From NCBI GenBank assembly GCA_963704455.1, contig OY969905.1, positions 3,906,001 through 3,970,000 on the forward strand: 64,000 bases of DNA, read 5' to 3'. A program made the translations under genes and the position numbers. Positions 51,951 through 62,301 of the stretch are shown piece after piece. The notes beneath the pieces are model-generated. The model had not been told where the DNA came from. It saw only the letters and a list, made by a program, of their open reading frames with translations, and searched no databases. This stretch comes from DASTCZ01 sp963704455 (GTDB lineage Bacteria; Acidobacteriota; Terriglobia; Acidiferrales; UBA7541). The stretch's first letter is position 1. Each line of letters starts with the position of its first letter.

Positions 51951-52787
51951 ATGCGCCGCATCTCAGCCGCGTGTTTTTCGATTTTCTGTTTGTGTGTCCG
52001 GATATCCCCATTGGCCGCTCAGCAGCCACCGCTTTCACCGCCTGGCCCTTCAGCCTCGGCTCCTCCCACGGCCCCTGGCCTGGACGCTCAATCCGCCGCC
52101 GTCCTCGCCACTTGCAAGACTGCACTTGGTGCCGGGGCGTCCGCGCAAATCTTGGACTCTGTCATTCAGGCGACGGTAACAAATCCCGATGTCTCCGGTT
52201 CCACTCCCGGCACAGTGACCATCAAGGCGAAGGGAACGAACATGGTTCGCTGGGAGGGGACATCTGGCGGCGGCAATTCCTACGTCACCATCGCCGCTCG
52301 CGGCCAGCAGAAACATCAGGTTGGCAGCGGCTGGGCCTCTGATGCGAGCTCCAATGCCATCCATCAGCGTCTGACCCATCTTCCGGCGCTAATGATCGGT
52401 CAAGAGATGGCGCGGGGTGATCTCTGGGGACAGTATGTCGGAGAAGAGACTGTCGGCGGGCAAACCGTCCACCATGTGAAACTTGCGCGGGTATCGACTC
52501 TAGGCAGTCCGGTCGATGCACAACTCACCCAAAACTCTGAAATCGATGTGTTCATAAACACTCAGACCGGCCTGATTGCAAAGATCGCCTATATGCACCG
52601 TACGGAAACCGATTGGCGCATCGGCATCCCAATGGAAATCTATTATGACAACTACCAGACCGTAAACGGAATGCTCATCCCCTACCATCAGCGCACAGTC
52701 ATCAGAAATTCCATCAAGACGGACCTGAACATTACTTCAGTTCAATTCAATGTCGGCCTCGCCGACTCCATATTTCAGGGGAATTGA
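51951..52787 (+). CDS. Secreted protein of unknown function upstream of the RHS gene
   Basis: 278 residues from ATG 51951 (a GTG at 51945 lies inside the Shine-Dalgarno). Signal peptide (SIFCLCVRISPLAA-QQ), Pro/Ser-rich spacer, then a beta-rich body: LATCKTALGAGASAQILDSV, VTIKAKGTNMVRWEG, a run of strands and a final IPYHQRTVIRNSIKTDLNI. The pattern recalls LolA/LppX-like lipid-carrier folds, but without firm motifs. It ends 2 bp before the RHS start, so the two genes are translationally close and share a promoter. Confidence 0.7.
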   Translation: MRRISAACFSIFCLCVRISPLAAQQPPLSPPGPSASAPPTAPGLDAQSAAVLATCKTALGAGASAQILDSVIQATVTNPDVSGSTPGTVTIKAKGTNMVRWEGTSGGGNSYVTIAARGQQKHQVGSGWASDASSNAIHQRLTHLPALMIGQEMARGDLWGQYVGEETVGGQTVHHVKLARVSTLGSPVDAQLTQNSEIDVFINTQTGLIAKIAYMHRTETDWRIGIPMEIYYDNYQTVNGMLIPYHQRTVIRNSIKTDLNITSVQFNVGLADSIFQGN

Positions 52788-52789
52788 CC

Positions 52790-55700
52790 ATGACCAATAC
52801 GCGTCGCCTTCTCAGCACAGCCATTCTCGGTCTTGCCTTTTTGGGTTTTGCCTCCGCCGCGCAAGCTCAATATCCCGGCTACCTCACGAACAGCAACGAC
52901 ACGGGTCTGCCGGACTATGGCTCTTTCATCTCCTCAAAAATTGACTCGGTGAATCTCGCGAACGGCGGCTTAATCATCCGCATCCCGCTGTTGACCACTA
53001 AAGATCGCAACGCCACTGTTGCAACCGGTTTTCAATACGACAGTAAGTTCTGGGCCGTCAATCGAAGTTATTACCCATACCCGCAGATGCCGCAAAACAC
53101 CGCGGTGTATAGTTGGGGTCCCAACAATAGCAGCTTTCAAAGTGGAACCGGCTGGCATGGCTATTCGGATGGAACCGGGGCAGCCACTTTTGACTGGACT
53201 GAGAATATATGGACCTGCAGCCAGTACTATAACGGTCAGCTTTACGAGCCTGCTACCACCAAAGTAATCCGCGGCAATTTCGTCGTCATTGACGAAACCG
53301 GAGCAAAACACCAGGTACCGGACCGGGCCATTTATACTACCTACCAGTACGTGAATTATTGCCCCGACGACTGGAACCAATCGCCCATGAACGCAGTAGC
53401 GGAATCCGATTCCGGCAACTGGCAACTCGATATTACCAACCTGACTTACCAGACTCATGCAGGAGCGGTCATCACTTCCATGAACGGGGTGGTAGCGAAC
53501 GCAGGGTATGTAGACACGAATGGAAATTCTTGTTGTGCGTTACCGGGACTCACCACCGTGGGCCAGACCGGCCAATGTGCTATCCTTCAGCCGAACTACA
53601 ATTGCACTGGCACTTACACCTACACGGATTCAAATGGATATACCCGAACGATTTCAGTTAATTGGATAGCCCTCAGCGTCCAATCGTCATTCCCGACGAC
53701 AACCTGCGGCATCCCCACAGCCTGTGATTTCGATAATTATGGGGCGGGCCTTGCCCCCATGGCTGTAATCTCACAAATCACCCTCGCGAACAATCTGAGT
53801 TATACGTTTTCCTATGTTGACCCTACAACCGGCCAGACCAATCCCTACGGCGAAATCATGCAAATCACTTTGCCCACTGGCGGTTACATCAAATACAAAT
53901 GGGCGACGCTGGCGCAAAGAGATCTGGGACCTGTAGAGCCACCTGGATTCATGGCCGCTGGCTTTCAAATCTATCTGGATGCGCGGGTAATCACCGAGCG
54001 GCACGTTAGCGCAGACGGCGTGAACGAAAACGTCTGGACTTACTCGTACGCCGGAAGCCCAGGCCTATATGCGCAATCAACGACCGTCACTGACCCGCTC
54101 GGAAACCAAGAAGTTCACACGTTTGGTGGGGCCGGAGCGGATGCAAGACCAACAGAATCCTCAGTGGTTTATTATCAGGGGAGTTCCACTCCGCTCAAGC
54201 AAGTGCAGACGAATTGGGCCACCGACAACGGGCCGGTCACGATCAATCAGCCGCAATTGGACCCTACCACCGGCCTCTATCCATGGTGGATGGACTCCAC
54301 GAACCGGAATCCCCGCGTCGCCAGCACGACCACGACGCTGCTGGACACAAATCAAGTTACTCAAACTCAGACGGACTTCAACGACTGCTTTACGTACAAC
54401 ATTTTCCCGGTGGGCACACAACTTTCCAATTATCCCAATACGACCTCATTCACGGAATGCCGGCCTATTCCCACGGAAACTCGCGAATACGATTACGGAA
54501 GTGGCACGGCGGGTGTGCTCCTGCGCAAAACTGATTACACGTATCTCCATCAGACCAATAACACCTACCTCAACGCGCACATGTGGACGCTTGAGACATC
54601 GAAAACGGTGAAAGATGGCTTGGGAAACGTAGTGGCGCAGACAAACACAACTTACGATTCGACGTCTATAACTTCCACCGGAGGCGCAGCTCTGGTGCAT
54701 GACTACACGAATTACGGCTCTAGTTCAACGCTCCCGCGTGGTAATCCGACTGTGATAAGCAGGTTGTTGACTTCGAATAGCTCCTGGCTCACTACCACGA
54801 ACACCTACAACGACCTCGGGCAACTCGTGAGCACGACCGATCCCGGCGGACACACCTACTCGCTCAGCTACACGGACAATTTCGTGGACGGCACGAACCG
54901 GAACTCATTCCTGTCGCTGACCTCGGTCGTCTCGCCCACTGCCGCAAATGGCGTCCCTCACGTCGAAGGCAAGCAGTATTACTGGAACACGGGTCTCACC
55001 GCCGCCGTGTGCGGGCAGAATTATCCCACTCCGGCACACTGCGCGTTCGGCGCGGGTCTGCCTGCGTCGGACTACGCGCAGTACACTTACGACATGCTCG
55101 GCCGTCCGGCCACAGTCACTCATGGTGATGGCGGGACAACGTCGTTCACATTCAGCGATCTGACTTCCACCTCCACGCCCATCACGGTCAGTTCAAGTTC
55201 GGCAATCGACACGTCGAATACTCTGCTCAACGCCGCAGTCATTGACGGCTTGGGCCGTGTGAAACAAACCCAGCTCAACTCCGATCCCGATGGCGCGGAC
55301 TTCGTGGACACCACTTTCGACGCGCTGAGCCGGAAATCCACCGTCTCGAATCCCCACAGGAACGCAGGTTCCTCCACCGACGGCATCACCACCTACGTTT
55401 ACGATGCCCTCGGCCGCACAACCATGGTCATCCCGCCGGACGGCACGTCGTCCTCGAACAATGTCACCACGGCATATTCGGGCAACACGGTCACCGTCAC
55501 CGACCAGGCAGGTAAGCAGCGCAAGTCTTACACCGATGGCCTCGGCCGCCTCATCGAGGTAGATGAACCCGGCGCCCCGCCAACCGGTTCAAACGTAACC
55601 GCTAGCAACGGCTATCTTGTCGTCGCGGGTTCAGTCCAGATCGGTGGCGGCTCGCCCGCGACGGGAACTTTCTCAATAAGTGGCCAAGAGGATTCTGCGC

Positions 55701-58700
55701 AAGGCGATCCGCCGTGCCTTCAATATGACGACCAAGGAGATTGCATCCGTTACGGCCAGCCTCCCATGATTTACGACACGGGCGTCGTACAGGTCACCGT
55801 AAATGGGCGCGCGGAAAGTGTGTACTACGGACAAGGCAGCACCCCCACGAATATCGCTTCGGCTTTGGTAACCGCTTTCAACAATGACTCGAGCGCCGTC
55901 GTCACTGCTTCGATCTTGCCCGGCAGCACAGTGGTCACACTTACCGCGAAGACCCACGGCGTCTCCACCGACTACTCGATTTCCGCCACCTCCTGGACCA
56001 CGGACAACACCGGAAACTTTACTTGGCCATCATTCAACGCTTCGACTTCGGGCGGCGCGCTCACAGGCGGAGTGAATGACACAACCGACACTGGCACCAT
56101 ATCCGTCTCGGTCGGCGGAGCGTCAGTATCGGTCAACTACAGCGGCAGCAGTACGCCCTCAAGCCTCGCCACCGCTGTCGCTTCTGCAATCAACGGCGAT
56201 TCGTCGATGACCGTGACGGCCTCGGCTTCGAGCAACACCGTCAACCTGACGGAGAAGACGCAGGGCGCTGCCACATCGCTCGCGGTCAGCTCATCCACAA
56301 ATTACCCGTCCATCTTCAAACAGCCCTCGTTCTCCGTCGCGCCATTTTCTACAGTGCTCAACGTCAGCAACGCCGCCGCGCCGATGTCGCTGCTCACGCC
56401 CGCCGTCACACTCTATTCCTACGACACGCTTGATGACCTCACCTGCGTCGAGCAGCATGGCAATGTCTCCGGCACCGGCTGCTCCAGCTCTCCCAGCAAC
56501 GACGCCTCCAGCCCTTGGCGCGTCCGCCGTTTCACGTATGACTCGCTCGGTCGGCTTCTCACGGCGAAGAATCCTGAATCCGGCACCATCTCCTACACCT
56601 ACGATTCCGATGGGAATTTGCTCACGAAGACGGACGCTCGCAGCATCGTGACCACAATGACCTACGATCAGTTGCACCGCGTGCTCACCAAAACCTACTC
56701 CGACGGCACGCCGTCAGCGTCATACACGTATGACGTTTCCTCGCAGGATGGGCAAAGCCCGACCAACCCGATTGGGCGACTCGCAGAAGTCACAAACTCG
56801 AACGCGAGGACAGTGAACAGCTATGATGTGCGCGGCCGCGTTGTCTCGCAGTGGCAGTGCACGCCGGTCAATTGCGGCAGCTCGTGGTATAGCCTCACTT
56901 ACCAGTATAATTACCACGACGAAATGAAGCAGGAAACAACACCGATGGGCTTCACGGTCAACCAATCTTACGATCCCGCCGCACGCTTGCTGAATCTCAC
57001 CAGCAGTTGGAGCGATGCGACGCATCCTGCAGCGTTGATGTCAGTAGATCCGAGCGTTGGCTATGCGCCCACCGGAGCCATCGCGAAATTCACTTACGGC
57101 AACGGGCTTATCGAGTTGAACGCCTACAACAGCCGCCTCCAGCCAACCGGGATGGCAACGTACAATCCCGCCAACAACAACGCCTACATTCTGAACCTAA
57201 GCTACGGCTTCTACGACTCCGCGGGGCACAACAACGGCAACGTGATGTCGTTCACATCCACGGCCACGCAGCTCTTCATGCGCAGCTACACCTATGACGA
57301 GTTGAACCGCCTCGCAACCATGTCTTCGCCTTCCGACGCATCCGGCTGCGACGGGCTTTCGTGGACTTACGACGCCTGGGCCAATCGCTCGGCGCAGACC
57401 ACGACATCCGGCTCCTGCCTCAGCCCGAGCCACTCCTCGAGCGCTGCAAACCGCATCATAGATTCAGGATTCAATTACGATGCGGCGGGAAACATGACTC
57501 AAGGCCCTGACCCAAATACCTCGGCCGCGGACTACTACACCTTCGACGCGGAAAACCGCATGACCGCAGTGAGTGGTGGCGCCTCGGGCGCTTACTCCTA
57601 CGACGCCAGCGGCAATCGCGTCCGCAAGGTTGCCAATGGTGTGACGACAGATTACGTTTACGATGCATCAGGCGCTGTCATTGCCGAATGGAGCGGCGGC
57701 GTGTGGACAAAGGGCTACGTGTATTCCGGCGCAGGCCAACTCGTCGCGCAATACAACGGCGCGCTCGGTGCAACGGGCGCAGCGACCGTCTTCGTTCACA
57801 AAGACCATCTCGGCTCCACGCGCATCCTTTCCACCTACAGCACAACCGCAAACCAAAACGCGCAGGTTTCCGACAACATGGATTATCTTCCCTACGGTGA
57901 GCAGATTGCCGGCGATACAGGCACCACCCACAAATTCACTGGCAAAGAAAGAGATGCGGAGTCAGGGCTAGACTTGATGGGGGCCAGGTACTTAGGGTCG
58001 TCGATTGGCCGGTTTACAACTGCTGACCCACTCTACCTAGAAATGGGACGACTTGCCAACCCCCAAGCGTTGAATCTGTATGCATATGTTCTCAATAATC
58101 CCCTAAATCTTACAGATCCAACTGGCCTCGATGAAAAACTGCAATGCCACCAAGGGGATGACAAATGTACAAAAAAGACACTCAATAACCTCAAGAATGA
58201 CTTGAATAAGAGGAAGGGGGCCAAGTTTAAGGTAAAGCTAGACGCCAATGGCATGCTGCGCATACAAGGAAAAGTCGACCCCTCCAAATTAAAAGGTTCA
58301 GAAGAGGCGCTATACCATGCGATTACGGACCAGGAGCACCACGGAACGCTTGATGTCGTGGGCAAGGATCCGACTATAGACTTCGACCGTTTTGACGGGG
58401 GCGGCCAAAACACAGTCGATGCGTCCGATATGGCGTTGGCAGCCAAAGCAGACCAATCCGTTGCCGGCCATATACTTGCCCACGCGATCATGGAGTCTTA
58501 TGTTTCGGCCGAGGGCGAGGTTCCTCAGGATCCGGATAACCCTGGCCATGAACTTTACAGTGGTGCTAAGTCCAACGGTACGCTTAACCCATTAATCGGG
58601 GCGCATGACTACGCCAGCAACTTCTTTGGTGGTGGGATAGGTGCCGGGACTCACCAAAACGGTGATGGGACGAGCACACAAAGTGTTAAAGTCCCAGCAT

Positions 58701-58777
58701 TGGGTTTGACACTCGGCCTAACCTTCAACGGGGACCACAACATGACCGGGGTGACCGTAAAAAAGGGCAGCCAATGA
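52790..58777 (+). CDS. Secreted RHS/YD-repeat protein with variable C-terminal tip
   Basis: 1995 residues from ATG 52790 (AGGGG 7 bp upstream). Signal peptide ending AQA-QYP; an acidobacterial-type N-domain (to about 700); YD repeats (TYDSLGRL, YTYDSDGNL, FNYDAAGNM, YSYDASGNR); a duplicated insert (about 927-1180); and the RHS core end with HKDHLGSTR, KFTGKERDAESGLDLMGARY, GRFTTADP and NLYAYVLNNPLNLTDPTG. The last 214 residues (from about 1782) are unrelated to RHS and form a tip with GHILAHAIMESY and DFDRFDGGGQNTVD. RHS cores encapsulate and deliver such tips, often toxins. Codon use and GC drop from about 57,960 onward, as in exchanged tips. It overlaps the next gene by ATGA. Confidence 0.93.
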   Translation: MTNTRRLLSTAILGLAFLGFASAAQAQYPGYLTNSNDTGLPDYGSFISSKIDSVNLANGGLIIRIPLLTTKDRNATVATGFQYDSKFWAVNRSYYPYPQMPQNTAVYSWGPNNSSFQSGTGWHGYSDGTGAATFDWTENIWTCSQYYNGQLYEPATTKVIRGNFVVIDETGAKHQVPDRAIYTTYQYVNYCPDDWNQSPMNAVAESDSGNWQLDITNLTYQTHAGAVITSMNGVVANAGYVDTNGNSCCALPGLTTVGQTGQCAILQPNYNCTGTYTYTDSNGYTRTISVNWIALSVQSSFPTTTCGIPTACDFDNYGAGLAPMAVISQITLANNLSYTFSYVDPTTGQTNPYGEIMQITLPTGGYIKYKWATLAQRDLGPVEPPGFMAAGFQIYLDARVITERHVSADGVNENVWTYSYAGSPGLYAQSTTVTDPLGNQEVHTFGGAGADARPTESSVVYYQGSSTPLKQVQTNWATDNGPVTINQPQLDPTTGLYPWWMDSTNRNPRVASTTTTLLDTNQVTQTQTDFNDCFTYNIFPVGTQLSNYPNTTSFTECRPIPTETREYDYGSGTAGVLLRKTDYTYLHQTNNTYLNAHMWTLETSKTVKDGLGNVVAQTNTTYDSTSITSTGGAALVHDYTNYGSSSTLPRGNPTVISRLLTSNSSWLTTTNTYNDLGQLVSTTDPGGHTYSLSYTDNFVDGTNRNSFLSLTSVVSPTAANGVPHVEGKQYYWNTGLTAAVCGQNYPTPAHCAFGAGLPASDYAQYTYDMLGRPATVTHGDGGTTSFTFSDLTSTSTPITVSSSSAIDTSNTLLNAAVIDGLGRVKQTQLNSDPDGADFVDTTFDALSRKSTVSNPHRNAGSSTDGITTYVYDALGRTTMVIPPDGTSSSNNVTTAYSGNTVTVTDQAGKQRKSYTDGLGRLIEVDEPGAPPTGSNVTASNGYLVVAGSVQIGGGSPATGTFSISGQEDSAQGDPPCLQYDDQGDCIRYGQPPMIYDTGVVQVTVNGRAESVYYGQGSTPTNIASALVTAFNNDSSAVVTASILPGSTVVTLTAKTHGVSTDYSISATSWTTDNTGNFTWPSFNASTSGGALTGGVNDTTDTGTISVSVGGASVSVNYSGSSTPSSLATAVASAINGDSSMTVTASASSNTVNLTEKTQGAATSLAVSSSTNYPSIFKQPSFSVAPFSTVLNVSNAAAPMSLLTPAVTLYSYDTLDDLTCVEQHGNVSGTGCSSSPSNDASSPWRVRRFTYDSLGRLLTAKNPESGTISYTYDSDGNLLTKTDARSIVTTMTYDQLHRVLTKTYSDGTPSASYTYDVSSQDGQSPTNPIGRLAEVTNSNARTVNSYDVRGRVVSQWQCTPVNCGSSWYSLTYQYNYHDEMKQETTPMGFTVNQSYDPAARLLNLTSSWSDATHPAALMSVDPSVGYAPTGAIAKFTYGNGLIELNAYNSRLQPTGMATYNPANNNAYILNLSYGFYDSAGHNNGNVMSFTSTATQLFMRSYTYDELNRLATMSSPSDASGCDGLSWTYDAWANRSAQTTTSGSCLSPSHSSSAANRIIDSGFNYDAAGNMTQGPDPNTSAADYYTFDAENRMTAVSGGASGAYSYDASGNRVRKVANGVTTDYVYDASGAVIAEWSGGVWTKGYVYSGAGQLVAQYNGALGATGAATVFVHKDHLGSTRILSTYSTTANQNAQVSDNMDYLPYGEQIAGDTGTTHKFTGKERDAESGLDLMGARYLGSSIGRFTTADPLYLEMGRLANPQALNLYAYVLNNPLNLTDPTGLDEKLQCHQGDDKCTKKTLNNLKNDLNKRKGAKFKVKLDANGMLRIQGKVDPSKLKGSEEALYHAITDQEHHGTLDVVGKDPTIDFDRFDGGGQNTVDASDMALAAKADQSVAGHILAHAIMESYVSAEGEVPQDPDNPGHELYSGAKSNGTLNPLIGAHDYASNFFGGGIGAGTHQNGDGTSTQSVKVPALGLTLGLTFNGDHNMTGVTVKKGSQ

Positions 58778-59277
58778 GTCATATCAAATCGAAACTCGCG
58801 ATACTCTTGATCCTCGTCTCGATCTCCGCGACACCGAAAAGTCAAAAGACACCCTCGAATCCCGAAGTCCTGCTCCGAGGGCGAATCGTCCGCTTTGACT
58901 GGGTACTCCACGAAACTACTTTGTACGATGATTTTGTTGTGAGGACACTGCCGGAGGAAAATGGAGAGGGGGCATATGTAAGAATTTATTGGGTTCCTAA
59001 GGGTGGGCAAGGGTGGGAGAGCCCTCCCCTCCATACTCCCCACTTGAATCGTCTTTCATTCGTTAACATAGGGCCGCCATGGTTGTTTTCCGTTAGGCGG
59101 CTAACATCAGTCGATTGCCCGGGAGTACCCGCTGACCCTGAACTTCAAGACGAGTCAGGAAAGCGGAGAATCCCACGCTATTTCGCGACGCCTGGGGCTG
59201 AGGGGGAGGTGGTGCCGCCAATAAATGCTCTTCCTTGCTTCCGACTTATGGAGCCAATGACACAAGAAAAGGACTAG
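58774..59277 (+). CDS. Small exported protein overlapping the RHS gene, candidate immunity or accessory protein
   Basis: 167 residues. ATG at 58774 overlaps the RHS stop (ATGA). N-terminal hydrophobic segment (KLAILLILVSISA) suggests export or membrane anchoring; the rest has mixed strands with WVLHETTLYDDFVVRTLPEE, YVRIYWVPKGGQGW and a Pro-rich end. Not recognised as a family. Its position directly after an RHS tip is where immunity genes lie, but an exported immunity protein would imply a periplasmic toxin target; this is inference. Base composition matches the tip rather than the RHS body. Confidence 0.65.
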   Translation: MSHIKSKLAILLILVSISATPKSQKTPSNPEVLLRGRIVRFDWVLHETTLYDDFVVRTLPEENGEGAYVRIYWVPKGGQGWESPPLHTPHLNRLSFVNIGPPWLFSVRRLTSVDCPGVPADPELQDESGKRRIPRYFATPGAEGEVVPPINALPCFRLMEPMTQEKD

Positions 59278-59325
59278 GGCTGATTAGATGACTCGGGCGG
59301 GCGAGTGTCATTGAACCGCCTCGGG

Positions 59326-59495
59326 AATCGGGGACAGACGGGACGTTTTCTGAATCGGGGACGGGCGGGTGGCCGTGCCTTAAAAATCCTTAGTCACTGA
59401 GCAATAAGAGTTTTCCAATGCGGAATCGATTAGAATTGGGCGGGTGGCCGTGCCTTTGTTCGTGGCGCATCCTTTCCGCAAAGCGAAAGGGTGCG
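59326..59495. repeat. REP-like intergenic repeats with hairpin
   Basis: GAATCGGGGAC is repeated at about 59326 and 59352; GGGCGGGTGGCCGTGCCT occurs at 59363-59380 and exactly again at 59438-59455. Downstream is a hairpin of 11 bp (59466-59476 with 59485-59495, loop CGCAAAGC, one G-T pair). G-rich lead plus hairpin is the form of REP elements spread by RAYT transposases. No transposase gene is present in the window. Confidence 0.6.
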
Positions 59496-59594
59496 GCAGT
59501 TGACTCTATGGATCGCTCTACATCGATCCGCCCATTCGAACACTCATTCGAAAGGTTTTGTAACAAATCTTCCCATAATTCCTACATAATTCTC

Positions 59595-59623
59595 TTGACA
59601 TTTTATTACTCTCGTTGTAACAT
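59595..59623 (+). promoter_or_regulatory. Candidate promoter reading into the repeat field
   Basis: TTGACA (59595-59600), 17-bp spacer, TAACAT (59618-59623). It would transcribe the degenerate repeats at 59670-60050, which contain no credible gene. Confidence 0.45.
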
Positions 59624-59669
59624 GCCCCATGAAATCGTCCCATCACCCCTCCGCGATAATCGCGATCCC

Positions 59670-60050
59670 ACGTAACTCCTTTAGGCGCACACTCTTGCGG
59701 CCGCTGTTGCACAATTTCAGTGCACTCCCTCCCGTAAATCATTCAGATGGAATAACTTATCGGCAATTGTTCCCAAAATCCCGTAAGTCCTTTAGGCGCT
59801 TACTCTTGCCGCTCTTCGTTCCTGTAAGCCCTTTAGGCGCACACTCTTACAAAAAGATGGGGGGTACCCCCCTCCCTAGGATGAAGAATTCAATCTTGCA
59901 TTCGAGCGCCCCAACTCGCCCCTGTCTAACTCCTTTGTTTTCAACACTGTCAGCAAAACCTTACACTTTTCCGCCCCTGTCTAAACCCTTTGAATTCAAT
60001 CAGTTCCAGACCTCGTGGAAATCCCCCCTGTCTAACTCCTTTAGAATGAT
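59670..60050. repeat. Six-copy degenerate repeat field with palindrome
   Basis: Core TAAnTCCTTT or close variants occur six times, near 59674, 59783, 59824, 59926, 59979 and 60029. The first three extend into CCTTTAGGCGCnnACTCTT; the last three are led by CCCTGTCTAA. Between the two groups lies a perfect 14-bp palindrome GGGGGGTACCCCCC at 59859-59872. Spacing is irregular (41 to 109 bp). A 225-codon frame crosses it, but the units fall in different frames, so I do not call it a gene. The rest of 59278-60248 shows no gene. Confidence 0.6.
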
Positions 60051-60216
60051 AGCGTTCCAGAAATGTGCGTTTTTTTTCCGACACATCGCGACAGTATTTG
60101 TCCGAACACATTCTTTTTGCGTCCCGGTGGTTTTTGTAGGGAGGTCCGCTGCCTTCAAGGTAGGGGCGAGGGGTCTTACTGATCTCAAAAAGGGGGAGAT
60201 CAATAAGGCCCCCCGC

Positions 60217-60238
60217 GGCTCGACTGGGGGGTCGAGCC
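60217..60238. repeat. Perfect inverted repeat GGCTCGAC/GTCGAGCC
   Basis: An 8-bp stem with 6-nt G-rich loop, 10 bp beyond the 3' end of the Cys-rich microprotein gene; a second short stem GATCTC/GAGATC lies at 60181-60201. It may end minus-strand transcription, although no T-run follows. Confidence 0.5.
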
Positions 60239-60248
60239 TTACGTCACG

Positions 60249-60461
60249 TCAACATGGGACAACAGACTTGCGACACGAAAGACATTGGAACCCGGATGCT
60301 GGGTGAGACCGAAAATACGCGAGGCGGCACGCGTCGCAGCCGTCCTGAGACAGCTTTTCGCAAGTCAGGCAGATCTCTTCGGCCGGCATCGGGAATTCCT
60401 TCAGGAAATCTGCGAAAGGCATCCTCTTGTGGCAGCCGCTGCACTCGACTGTTTGCGTCAT
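60249..60461 (-). CDS. Cys-rich zinc-knuckle microprotein (70 aa)
   Basis: 70 residues from ATG 60461 (GAGGCGG upstream); an in-frame ATG 60482 would add 7. Four Cys pairs or near pairs: ECSGC, CLTC, CDAC and CLSC, ending SVVPC. These spacings are typical of zinc ribbons and argue for coding despite the short length. Function unknown. It is the only gene in the AT-richer 59.3-60.9 kb stretch. Confidence 0.6.
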   Translation of the reverse strand: MTQTVECSGCHKRMPFADFLKEFPMPAEEICLTCEKLSQDGCDACRLAYFRSHPASGFQCLSCRKSVVPC

Positions 60462-60618
60462 TGGAGCCGCCTCTCGGGTCATGCCACAATCAAGCTTATG
60501 TACACACATATGCTTTCGTTGGGCAGTCTATTGGTGACTATTGGCTTCCTTCTGTGACCACAATCACTGGCCCCTGTGACGCAGCTTACTTCGACGGGGG
60601 CCTGACTGAAGAGTTGGA

Positions 60619-60645
60619 GGGGTTGGAAGGGGGCAAGGGGGTGGG
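60619..60645 (+). other. G-quadruplex-capable motif upstream of recA
   Basis: Four G-runs (60619-60622, 60629-60633, 60637-60641, 60643-60645) are separated by loops of 6, 3 and 1 nt, satisfying the G3+N1-7 rule. The perfect hairpin CCCTTCCC/GGGAAGGG (60696-60703, 60711-60718) follows. Both lie in the 421-bp non-coding interval before recA. Confidence 0.5.
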
Positions 60646-60740
60646 CAGGCAGGCTAAAATAGTATTTGCTTTTTCTTCGCCCCTTGTGTTAGCCTCCCTT
60701 CCCATGAAGCGGGAAGGGCAGGGGCAAACAATGTTAATGC

Positions 60741-60769
60741 TGGACAACGACCGGAAACAACTGTATGGT
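60741..60769 (+). promoter_or_regulatory. Candidate recA promoter
   Basis: TGGACA (60741-60746), 17-bp spacer, TATGGT (60764-60769), about 114 bp before ATG 60883. No CTGT-N8-ACAG or GAAC-N4-GTTC type LexA box is evident around it. Confidence 0.45.
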
Positions 60770-60882
60770 AATATGTACGACTTAGGAATTATCATTCGGC
60801 GCGAATCTTTGGTAACTTGCCGATGATAGAATTCCAAGGCAAGACGCCCGCGCCGAAAAAAACTAATTCTGAGGTGAACGCC

Positions 60883-62025
<1,143 letters not shown>

Positions 62026-62301
62026 ACACTCTTATCGCTCGGGCCGTGTCGCAATCCCAGCGGCCCTCACGTACAAAGCCGACTTGCCCATTTTTGACAC
62101 TGTTATCGCGTTTATGCCATTGCGCGGCATCCCCAGTTGGTACATCTCCACATCCCCTGTACCTTCGGGCAACCTGGGCCAAGTGTAAGCTACTCAAAAC
62201 AATACGGATTTCCTATTGCCACCAAGCGGGTATTCTGGGTATCCTGCTTGCCCCGCGGAAGCCCGCGTGCGGTAGGTAGTTTGGGTATAGCGAAAACGAG
62301 T

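Noticed and set aside
59670..60050. CRISPR array
   Set aside because: Repeats are short, degenerate and irregularly spaced (41-109 bp), and there are no cas genes.
59629..60306. 225-codon plus-strand ORF across the repeat field
   Set aside because: Repeat units fall in different frames and the product is low-complexity Ser/Pro/Phe; more likely chance opening.
60254..60826. 190-codon plus-strand ORF before recA
   Set aside because: Runs antisense through the Cys-rich microprotein and into the G-run/hairpin DNA; no motif.
60462..60882. LexA operator for recA
   Set aside because: Neither the CTGT-N8-ACAG nor the GAAC-N4-GTTC form appears; the closest site CTGT-N8-ATGT lacks the second half.
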